Source: Serripes groenlandicus (taxonomy: Eukaryota > Mollusca > Bivalvia > Cardiida > Cardiidae). From it: 64,000 nucleotides of DNA. The position numbers and the translations under genes are program-made. Positions 51,995 through 62,300 of the stretch are shown here, piece after piece. Below the pieces are notes generated by a model. That model saw only the letters and a program-made list of their open reading frames with translations. It did not search any database and was not told the origin of the DNA. Each line of letters opens with the position of its first letter. Within the stretch, counting starts at the first letter, position 1. The stretch lies in contig JASEVX010000006.1 of NCBI GenBank assembly GCA_031761405.1, positions 31,800,117-31,864,116 of the forward strand. Direction: 5' to 3'.

Positions 51995-52400
51995 ATAACT
52001 CGAACAAGTGATAATTCGAATATCTCGTTTACTTCAAACCAATTCAAGTGATAATTCGAATATATCATTTACTTCAAACCAATTCAAGTGACAATTCGAA
52101 TATATCGTTAACTTCAAACCAATTAAAATGATAATTCGAATGTATCGTTCACTTCAAACCAATTCAAGTGATAATTCGAATATATCTTTTGCACCAAACC
52201 AATTCAAGTGATCATTCGAATATATCGTTTACTTCAAACCAATGCAAGTGATAGTTCGAATATATCGTTTTCTTCAAACCAATTTAAGTGATAATTCGAA
52301 TATATCTTTTACACCAAACCAATTCAAGTGATAATTCGAACATATCGTTTACTTTAAACCAATTCAAATGATAATTCGAATATATTGTTGACATAAAACC
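51995..52400 (+). repeat. 40-bp tandem repeat, ~10 units
   Basis: aattcaagtgataattcgaa + tatatcgtttacttcaaacc in tandem. Confidence 0.92.
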
Positions 52401-52404
52401 AACT

Positions 52405-52535
52405 TAAGGAACGTTTCTGCCTTTAAAAGCAACGAAGCAGCGGTTCCAATTGTACTGGTAATTCACCCTGGAAACGCCGTGATATAACTAACAAGTGTTG
52501 AAAACATCTTTAAAACACTATTTAAACAATAAAAG
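52405..52535 (+). mobile_element. SINE tail fragment
   Basis: tactggtaattcaccctgga, then gccgtgatataactaacaag plus tgttgaaaac. Confidence 0.6.
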
Positions 52536-52574
52536 AAATACGAAGCTGAAAATACATATATGAATTTAGCATAG

Positions 52575-52645
52575 CTCAAACACGTCGATAGCTCGAACAC
52601 GTCGACGACTCGAACACGTCGATTGCTCGAACACAAGTCATTAAT
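52575..52645 (+). repeat. ~17-bp repeat (CTCGAACACGTCGA)
   Basis: About four copies of gctcgaacacgtcgat variants. Confidence 0.75.
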
Positions 52646-52683
52646 GGGTCCCTTTCGACTCCGAGTTATCGTGATTCCACTGT

Positions 52684-52876
52684 CAATTTACCCTTTCCAA
52701 CATACACACGCTATTTGACGCCATTGCAGCATACGACATTTTAAAACATTTTGACAAAATGTTTTCAACTGTATTCAATAATTAATGTTACATTTAGAGA
52801 TGTTTTCAATAATTTCGCCTTCATGTTTTCAAAGTCGTCTGCTTTAGATTTGTTGTATGTGGGAAAGCAATAAACA
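52684..52876 (+). mobile_element. TTAA-MITE, degenerate
   Basis: tttaccctttccaacataca to gttgtatgtgggaaagcaat; most of the centre is deleted. Confidence 0.65.
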
Positions 52877-52984
52877 ATTTCTGATTAATCCACGGGGGTA
52901 AATTTAATTCACAACTTAAGGTATACATTTTACTTTCCAATCGTTTCAATGTTCTGTCTTTCAATTCAGTTCTCCCAAACACGT

Positions 52985-53151
52985 TAAGAATGGCTTTCTC
53001 TCCTTGGCGGGGGTTGCGGGGTTAGAATTACGACTGACTCGCTGGTGTCAGGATAAATGGACCAGAAGTACTGGTAACTTACCCAGGAAATACCGTGATG
53101 TATAACTGAAACAATGTTGAAAGCGGCGTTAAATAACAAACAAACAAACAG
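52985..53151 (+). mobile_element. SINE, 5'-truncated
   Basis: ccttggcgggggttgcgggg through accgtgatgtataactgaaa, acaatgttgaaagcggcgtt, then aacaaacaaacaaaca. Confidence 0.82.
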
Positions 53152-53154
53152 TTC

Positions 53155-54165
53155 TTCCACAACCGGGAAAAGTTATAACACTGATATTTAGAATCTATGT
53201 GTTAAACTATTCTATAAATGATAAATTATTCATGTCAGTCGCTCTTTGCAATTGGAAATAAAAAGGTCATATTTATATACAAATCGGAAAAATCTTAGGC
53301 GCATGCTCACTTTTGTAATTGTCGGTTCCAAAATTGTGACGGTGGTTTATTTTGTGAGTGTGTGTTCGTTATTTTGTTTTTTCTTGTGTGTGCTGTGTTC
53401 TGGCTGCATTATCTTTTCTCTGATACTGTTTCACAAAATACCAACTCGTTAAGTCGTCTGTCAGTAATAAGTATTAATCCTCTCAAAGTTATGATACTCG
53501 TAAATATATATAAAAAAATTTGTGTGCATATGAGATTAGTATGATGTTTAGCAGTGTGACAATATAATAAATTTTATTCTCTTTGATTTTCTAGTATATA
53601 TATAATCATTTATATCAAAAGATGTGAAACTGTCAGTGGAATCATTGACCGAAATAATCAAAGCATGAAAGTACCGTTGGGACAGTTGTGTTTGTATTCG
53701 TAAATTAAGGCTTTGACCCACCAGTACTTTCAGTGCTTTGACCCACCAGTACTTTCAGTGCTTTGACCCACCAGAACTTTCAGTGCATTCATTACATCAT
53801 CTGTTTGGAGCGAAAATTACTCCGCTTAGAACTATTTGTTTCGGTGGAGCTGCTTGTGTTCTTAGAAATGTAGTAACTCGGAAAATCCGTTTATTAATTG
53901 TATGTTGACTCTGGAACGGATGTCTGTCGCTAACTGTCCCAAAAATGGATACAATGGATATTGTGAATCGATTTAAATACATATATTGATTTAAGATCAA
54001 CATAGACTGCCTGGACGTATTGCACAGTGAAATTAATGTACATACAAAGAAGTTGATATCGTCCTTATGTTACAGATCTGATATAAAATTCCAATTTAAA
54101 TTTAATTGAAAATCAACAATCACTTATGGTATTCTTTGACATATCTAAATAATTTCAAACATTTC
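53155..54165 (+). other. Upstream region of the channel gene
   Basis: AT-rich. The 25-bp unit gctttgacccaccagtactt + tcagt is repeated about three times at 53710-53785. The frames of 60-68 codons are not recognised. No clear TATA box or upstream exon could be identified. Confidence 0.45.
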
Positions 54166-54169
54166 AAAA

Positions 54170-54485
54170 ATGTCAGCAGAAACTGAAGACTCAATTCACG
54201 TTAGTGACTCTGATACTTTGATGGAATTACGGAAAGACTTCGAAACTAAACTGAAAGAGTTAGAGCTTAGACTTGGAGTTGGTACTAAAATTGAAACACC
54301 AGTGTTACAACCAAGTGAGAAACTTGGCGATGGACAAGATGAAAACCGATCTATTTCTGACACAAAGATATCTTTCGTCGATTACATAAAGGGATACACG
54401 GCAGCCAGTACGTTACACGGACTTCCCAATATAACGACGGCGACCCAGATCTGGTTACGAATATTCTGGTTTCTCTTTATGACAG
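54170..54485 (+). CDS. DEG/ENaC exon 1
   Basis: The start at 54170 is the first ATG of a frame that leads straight into the His-Gly motif. The 316 nt end within TM1 (FLFMTG), with donor gtaaac. Confidence 0.88.
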
Positions 54486-57400
54486 GTAAACACAAAGCAA
54501 TAACCATTTACCCGAAACAGACGAAACGTTCAATAATATTTACAAATTTTTAGGAATATTTTGATAACTAATGCGGATTTGCTGTTGAGATAGTTCGGTA
54601 CGAGCCGACTCACCTGAATCCATTTTATTTTCAGAAACCTCAATATTGCCATTGGCGCTGAAACAGTTAATTCAATGCAGGAAACAGTTAATTCAATACA
54701 GGAAACCCTTAATACACAAACGCGCGCGGGCGCCCGCACGAACGCATGCAACACGTTTAAATAATAGTATTTTCCTTTCTTGAGATTTTTCTTATTTTCG
54801 GGTAGAAGTCTACTACAGATTTGTTGCATGTGGAAATGGGTTTAATATATATATTTCTTCTTTCCAGTTGCATTAGGTGTTGCGGTATGGCAGTCCGTTG
54901 GAATATTTACAGAATACTTCAGCTACCCTGTGTTAACTTTGTTCGAGACGCATCATGGCGAACAGACTTATTCACAGGTCACCATATGTAACCATAACGC
55001 CTACATGAAGAGTAAAGTTCAAAAACATCCAAAGCTTGCTTCATACTTCAATAGTAGCGACGAGTTGAGTTGGCACCTACTCGTTATTACAGACTATCTG
55101 TCGTTACTACCAGAAGAAGAAAGGGTGGCTTTAAGTCATAATGTCACAGATTTTCTTCAATCACGTTCTGGTGAGTTATATATTTCAATGATTCTGTCAA
55201 ATACCTCGTACACTGTTTTTAATTTTTCTAAATTTGAAAACCCCCAAAAGGAAACCAGCAGCTATGTAAATTCAACTTATTCATTATCCCAGGACTGCGG
55301 CAGACGACGAATATTGTGGAATCTGCGTAAAGTATCGATCCGGATCAGCCTAACCCGGATAGAAAGTTTTCGCATCCTGTGGATTTTCTGTTTCAGGAAT
55401 CACTATATTCTATACGGATTAGCCTGCGCATGCTGATCTGGGTCGAAACATTACGCAGAGTCCCTAATGTTGGTTCTTTCATGGAAAGTCTCATTTTAGT
55501 TTTTTACATTCTCCTACTTGTTTATAACGACCCTGAAGTACTCAATGTGAGCTTTTGTTAGCATGCGCCTCTGTTGTCCATCTCAGTTAACACTATTAAA
55601 TTTATCTAAAGGTCAAAGGCCATACCTTTCAACCGATATTCAAGGAGAGACACCAGCGTATTTATCTCCGTCAACTCATGGTCCCGTTTGGAACTGAATC
55701 ACTAAGCTGGGTATAACAAACAAGAGGGCTAAGATGGCCCTAAATCGATCACCTGAATGATAGTAAATTAGAAGCAAATATTTAACTGCAAATATCTGTG
55801 AAAATTTAATCAGGAGTTCAAATGAAACTGCAAGGAGACTCCCAGTGGACAATCAGTTAAAGAAATAGTTTATCAGTAACAGCCATTTGTATCTTAAAAT
55901 CTAACAAGAACTTTAATAAGAATGGAATTATAAAGTTTTGTAATTTTGCACCTTTCCTGATGTGGCTTTGCTGCCCTGTTTGTCAACGAAATCAATATGG
56001 CTTGAACAGTTTTTGTAGAGTGTCACTCAAAGAACATTTCTGCCAAATTATCTTGGAATCTGACAAACGGATTATGGAGATAGAGGTTTTTAAAGTTTGG
56101 GTATTTTTTCTCAATTTCTGATGCTGCAGCAACAAAAGTTCTACACAGAATGTAAATCTTTGAACAATTTTGAAAGAGGACCATCAAAGGAACATTCCTG
56201 TGAAGTAATGTTGAAATTGGTCAAGTGGAATGGTAGGAGTTGTCATTTGTAGCTAAAAGTTCAATTTACCCCTTTTGTGATGACGCGAAGTTGCTTTGAT
56301 TTTGTAACCAATCAATACGGCTTGAAAAAAACCAAGTAGAGGATCACTGAAGTAAGATTCCTATTCAATTTTCTTAATATCAGACAAGGACTTAAAAAAA
56401 AATGGAATTTCTAAATTTTGTAATTTTGCCCCTTTTCTGATGCCTCCTGACTGCCATGTTTTCAACCAAACAGTATGCCTTGAACAATCTTTGTAGAGGG
56501 TCACCCAAGGAACATTTCTACTAAACTATATTGGAATCTGACATGCAGATTCAGAGGATAAGATTTTTAAAGTTTGGACATTTTGCCCCCTTTCTGATGC
56601 CGCAGCAACCAAAGTTCTCAATGGAATTTAAATCTTAGAACAATTTTGAAAGAGGGCCACCAAAGAAACATTCCTGTGAAGTTTGGATGCAATTGGCTCT
56701 GTGGTTCAGGAGGAGATGATGTTTAAAGCTAAAAGTTAACGAGACGATTTTGCCCCTTTTCTGATGCCTCCTGACTGCCATGTTTTTCAACCAAACAGTA
56801 TGCATTGAACAATCTTTGTAGAGGGTCACCCAAGGAACATTTCTACTAAACTATATTGGAATCTGACAGGCAGATTCAGAGGAGAAGATTTTCAAAGTTC
56901 GGACCTTTTGCCCCCTTTCTGATGCCGCAGCAACCAAAGTTCTCAATGGAATTTAAATCTTTGAACAACTTTGAAAGAGGCCAACCAGAGGAACAGTCCT
57001 GTGATGTTTCACGGAAATTGTCCTTGGAGTTTTGGAGGAGATGATGTTTAAAGCTAAAAGTTAACACCGGACGGACGACGGACGACGGACGACGGACGAC
57101 GGACAAAAAGTGATCAGAATAGCTCACCTTCAGCCTTCGGCTAAGGTGATCTAAAAATAGGTCACTACGTCAACTAAAAAATACCACATTGATAATAATC
57201 AATGTCAAAATTTTCATCCAAATTCCATGAAATCTTTTCTAAAGATTATTATGTATCAATTCTTAGTCAAGTTCGAAATTGATACACGTTTATAGATGTA
57301 TTTTAACTGTTTGTCCGATGATGCGATTTACGATTCGTTTGATTGAGAACATCAACCAGACAGAGTAAAATCTTACAAACATTGAAAACTACAATGCTAA

Positions 57401-58370
57401 AAGCAATTTCTCCTTCAGCAACATATCATATGTTGTCGGTGTCAGGGAGACATTTCAGACTGTTTAAACATTCCGTATTTCAGACAAGGCTGAATGGACC
57501 TTGTTACCGCACTATTGGTATGGCAACTGTTACACGTGGGTTCCAAATCTATTTGATGTCTCTAATGGCGGAATTATGATATATATTTACATGGATTCAG
57601 ACGAAAAAATGGATCATCACTCCGACACAAAGAGTTTAGTCTTCTTAAATGAACCAGGTATATATCCTTTGACAGCTATGCAGCATTCGTTTCAGATAAC
57701 ATCTGGCCACTTTGTCGACGCAGAATTGACAATGGAGGTTTTCGAACGGCTTGACGGGAAATACGGTAAGTGCCAGGACGACGAACATAAGTTTTTCCAA
57801 GAAACAGGTTTGCTTTATTCTCAAGAAGAGTGCAACAGAATCTGCATCAATAAAGGATTAAAGGACACTTGCGGATGTGCAGATATATTTTTTCCTGAAA
57901 AGTATAAAATTGCAAAAAGTTTTCACAATCTGACAATGTGTTATACAAATATATCCTTACAAAGATGCCAGACAAAGTACAGAGATAAAATTAACTATAA
58001 AGATTGCCGATGTAAAGCGCGCTGTCACATGACACGATATACCGCCTCTATAAAGGAGACGGTACTACCAATTTATTCCAGCCTTTTTCTTCGTGATATT
58101 TGGCCTACTAAATGTCCTGATCATCAGAATGACACCAACAAATGGATGCGATCAAACACTGCTGTACTCTTTTTAAGATTTTCCGATTTGCAACACAAAG
58201 AATTCAAACAGGTACCGGGTTATTCCTTATCTCGGTTCTTGTCAGATCTGGGTGGCACAGTCGGTTTGTATCTTGGCGCGTCGGTGCTGACTCTTTGCGA
58301 GCTGCCGCAATTAGTTATAGGGTCTATACTGTTTATTCTGACTCACAAAGTAGCAAGACGCAATATCTGA
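54170..58370 (+). CDS. DEG/ENaC-family sodium channel subunit (3 exons)
   Basis: Amiloride-sensitive/degenerin-type cation channel subunit in the plasma membrane; such subunits assemble as trimers and may be peptide-, acid- or mechanically gated. Exons 54170-54485, 54868-55170 and 57484-58370 join in phase 1 at both introns (donors gtaaac and gtgagt; acceptors ctttccag and gtatttcag), giving 1506 nt or 501 aa, a normal family length. In order: cytoplasmic N-terminus with a short charged helix and the conserved His-Gly (STLHGLPNI); TM1 (IWLRIFWFLFMTGVALGVAV); YSQVTICNHN after TM1; YGNCYTWVPN; the cysteine-rich wrist (YSQEECNRICINKG, CGCADIFFPE, CRCKARC, then Y); TM2 with GLYLGASVLTLCE, whose Gly-Ala-Ser is the G/S-x-S selectivity filter; and a very short C-terminus ending ARRNI. 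The usual Cys pair between LSHN.TDF and YGNCYT is missing. Gating stimulus unknown. Confidence 0.92.
54775..54845 (+). mobile_element. TTAA-MITE, right-end fragment
   Basis: gtctactacagatttgttgc plus atgtggaaatgggttta lies about 25 bp upstream of the exon 2 acceptor. Confidence 0.5.
54868..55170 (+). CDS. DEG/ENaC exon 2
   Basis: Acceptor ttcttctttccag; donor gtgagttata. Encodes the end of TM1, the TICNHNAYMKSK segment and the start of the extracellular domain through EEERVALSHNVTDFLQSRS. Confidence 0.9.
55300..55495. mobile_element. Palindromic MITE (ACGAGAAAACCAACAT family), shortened
   Basis: gtggaatctgcgtaaagtat, ggattttctgtttcaggaat, then gcagagtccctaatgttggt. Lies in channel intron 2. 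Confidence 0.78.
55720..57155 (+). mobile_element. Tandem-core element (ACAAGAG..CTAAAA) in channel intron 2
   Basis: Left end acaagagggctaagatggcc. The core has a ~325-bp unit partly duplicated (cttttctgatgcctcctgac near 56436 and 56757). Then a ggacgacggacgacggacga run, and a right-end hairpin agctcaccttcagcc / ggctaaggtgatct followed by aaaa. Confidence 0.78.
57484..58370 (+). CDS. DEG/ENaC exon 3
   Basis: Acceptor acattccgtatttcag; the first bases AC complete a GAC codon. Encodes KAEWTLLPHYWYGNCYTWV, the cysteine-rich domain, TM2 with the selectivity filter and the C-terminus, to TGA at 58368-58370. Confidence 0.92.
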
Positions 58371-58403
58371 TAAACATAAAACGAGCCGTCTACAGAGAAA
58401 ATT

Positions 58404-58732
58404 AAAATTGTGGAATCTGCGTAAAGTATCGACCCGGATAAGCCTAAGCATGTCGCACAGGCTAAACCGGGCAGGCACTTTTCGCCTCCTATAGATTTTC
58501 TGTTTCAGGAATCATTACGCTATAACCGTACACATTACTACAGTGTCAATCTGGTATACCATATACGTATAAAAATGTCCGTAGAAAGAATCAGTCCAGT
58601 TACAAGTTAGAGTCAACATTAAGTGAGACGGAATGAGTCGACCTGGACTAGCCTACGCGGATTGCACAGGCTCATCTTGATCGATACGTTACGCAGAGTG
58701 CATCATGTTGGTTTTCTCGTGGAAAGGCTCAT
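58404..58732. mobile_element. Palindromic MITE carrying one satellite monomer
   Basis: Left arm gtggaatctgcgtaaagtat through ttttctgtttcaggaatcat; right arm gagacggaatgagtcgacct through gttggttttctcgtggaaag. At 58520-58627 the usual ~13-bp centre is replaced by one inverted copy of the 108-bp satellite unit. Confidence 0.85.
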
Positions 58733-58744
58733 ATGCAGCTGCTC

Positions 58745-58925
58745 ACGCATCCGACATACAGACTCTCTCTGACACCTCTGCAGCAGACGACTTCTGGAAA
58801 ATTGGCGGAAACAAAATAATCAATTTCTCCATTTGTCATAACGTTTTCAATTCAAGGATTATACTGTCATTTTCAGAGATTTTCCATATCTTAGCAAAGA
58901 AGATTTCAAAGTCGTACGGTAACGA
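58745..58925 (+). mobile_element. TTAA-MITE, degenerate
   Basis: gacacctctgcagcagacga, caatttctccatttgtcata and tttcaaagtcgtacgg are in family order. 58930-59390 has nothing recognised. Confidence 0.6.
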
Positions 58926-59394
58926 CCACGGAATATAGATCAATCTGTCAAAATCAATCAGACTGAAGTTGTCTCCCATTGGAGAATAATGATTTTGTTT
59001 TGAGTTAAAGTTGATTACCCTCTGACTGATTTGTAAACAAAACCCTGTTTTGCTTTTAATGATAATGAAAGATTAAGAGCCATTTTCAGAACAACATGTA
59101 CTTTCTGAAGTTGAAAGTAAAATTCACGGGATAAGGGTGACCTTTGATGTGACCTCATAGCTCAAAAACAGGAAGTTCAGCATGTGAGTTTTTTGTGCTT
59201 TTTTTGTAGTTTTATGTTTAACTTCTTTATTTTTTCACTGTTGTTTTTCATTTTAGATTCGTAATTGATTTCCAATACCCATGATATTGGGGGAAATAAA
59301 GAGAAATAAATAAATGATCTGTGGTTCATAAAGAATATCATAAATGTCTAATAAGACCAATGCAATATAGAAAGTACTTCCAAAATAGTCTTGT

Positions 59395-62300
59395 TATACG
59401 TATATGTTATACCAGATTGACATTGTAGTAATGTGTACGGTTATAGCTCACTTAATGTTGACTCTAACTTGTAACTGGACTGATTCTTTCTACGGACATT
59501 TTTATACGTATATGGTATACCAGATTGACACTGTAGTAATGTGTACGGTTATAGCTCACTTAATGTTGACTCTAACTTGTAACTGGACTGATTCTTTCTA
59601 CGGACATTTTTATACGTATATGGTATACCAGATTGACACTGTAGTAATGTGTACGGTTATAGCTCACTTAATGTTGACTCTAACTTGTAACTGGACTGAT
59701 TCTTTCTACGGACATTTTTATACGTATATGGTATACCAGATTGACATTGTAGTAATGTGTACGGTTATAGCTCACTTAATGTTGACTCAAACTTGTAACT
59801 GGACTGATTCTTTCTACGGACACTTTTATACGTATATGGTATACCAGATTGAGACTGTAGTAATGTGTACGGTTATAGCTCACTTAATGTTGACTCTAAC
59901 TTGTAACTGGACTGATTCTTTCTACGGACATTTTTATACGTATATGGTATACCAGATTGACATTGTAGTAATGTGTACGGTTATAGCTCACTTAATGTTG
60001 ACTCTAATTTGTAACTGGACTGATTCTTTCTACGGACATTTTTATACGTATATGGTATACCAGATTGACACTGTAGTAATGTGTACGGTTATAGCTCACT
60101 TAATGTTGACTCTAACTTGTAACTGGACTGATTCTTTCTACGGACATTTTTATACGTATATGGTATACCAGATTGACACTGTAGTAATGTGTACGGTTAT
60201 AGCTCACTTAATGTTGACTCTAACTTGTAACTGGACTGATTCTTTCTATGGACATTTTTATACGTATATGGTATACCAGATTGACATTGTAGTAATGTGT
60301 ACGGTTATAGCTCACTTAATGTTGACTCTAACTTGTAACTGGACTGATTCTTTCTACGGACATTTTTATACGTATATGGTATACCGGATTGACATTGTAG
60401 TAATGTGTACGGTTAAAGCTCACTTAATGTTGACTCTAATTTGTAACTGGACTGATTCTTTCTACGGACATTTTTATACGTATATGGTATACCAGATTGA
60501 CACTGTAGTAATGTGTACGGTTATAGCTCACTTAATGTTGACTCTAACTTGTAACTGGACTGATTATTTCTACGGACATTTTTATACGTATATGGTATAC
60601 CAGATTGACACTGTAGTAATGTGTACGGTTATAGCTCACTTAATGTTGACTCTAACTTGTAACTGGACTAATTCTTTCTACGGACATTTTTATACGTATA
60701 TGGTATACCAGATTGACACTGTAGTAATGTGTACGGTTATAGCTCACTTAATGTTGACTCTAACTTGTAACTGGACTGATTCTTTCTACGGACATTTTTA
60801 TACGTATATGGTATACCAGATTGACACTGTAGTAATGTGTACGGTTATAGCTCACTTAATGTTGACTCTAACTTGTAACTGGACTGATTCTTTCTACGGA
60901 CATTTTTATACGTATATGGTATACCAGATTGACACTGTAGTAATGTGTACGGTTATAGCTCACTTAATGTTGACTCTAACTTGTAACTGGACTGATTCTT
61001 TCTACGGACATTTTTATACGTATATGGTATACCAGATTGACACTGTAGTAATGTGTACGGTTATAGCTCACTTAATGTTGACTCTAACTTGTAACTGGAC
61101 TGATTCTTTCTACGGACATTTTTATACGTATATGGTATACCAGATTGACATTGTAGTAATGTGTACGGTTATAGCTCACTTAATGTTGACTCTAACTTGT
61201 AACTGGACTGATTCTTTCTACGGACATTTTTATACGTATATGGTATACCAGATTGACATTGTAGTAATGTGTACGGTTATAGCTCACTTAATGTTGACTC
61301 TAACTTGTAACTGGACTGATTCTTTCTACGGACATTTTTATACGTATATGGTATACCAGATTGACACTGTAGTAATGTGTACGGTTATAGCTCACTTAAT
61401 GTTGACTCTAACTTGTAACTGGACTGATTCTTTCTACGGACATTTTTATACGTATATGGTATACCAGATTGACACTGTAGTAATGTGTACGGTTATAGCT
61501 CACTTAATGTTGACTCTAACTTGTAACTGGACTGATTCTTTCTACGGACATTTTTATACGTATATGGTATACCAGATTGACATTGTAGTAATGTGTACGG
61601 TTATAGCTCACTTAATGTTGACTCTAACTTGTAACTGGACTGATTCTTTCTACGGACATTTTTATACGTATATGGTATACCAGATTGACATTGTAGTAAT
61701 GTGTACGGTTATAGCTCACTTAATGTTGACTCTAATTTGTAACTGGACTGATTCTTTCTACGGACATTTTTATACGTATATGGTATACCAGATTGACACT
61801 GTAGTAATGTGTACGGTTATAGCTCACTTAATGTTGACTCTAACTTGTAACTGGACTGATTCTTTCTACGGACATTTTTATACGTATATGGTATACCAGA
61901 TTGACACTGTAGTAATGTGTACGGTTATAGCTCACTTAATGTTGACTCTAACTTGTAACTGGACTGATTCTTTCTACGGACATTTGTATACGTATATGGT
62001 ATACCAGATTGACACTGTAGTAATGTGTACGGTTATAGCTCACTTAATGTTGACTCTAACTTGTAACTGGACTGATTCTTTCTACGGACATTTTTATACG
62101 TATATGGTATACCAGATTGACACTGTAGTAATGTGTACGGTTATAGCTCACTTAATGTTGACTCTAACTTGTAACTGGACTGATTCTTTCTACGGACATT
62201 TTTATACGTATATGGTATACCAGATTGACATTGTAGTAATGTGTACGGTTATAGCTCACTTAATGTTGACTCTAACTTGTAACTGGACTGATTCTTTCTA

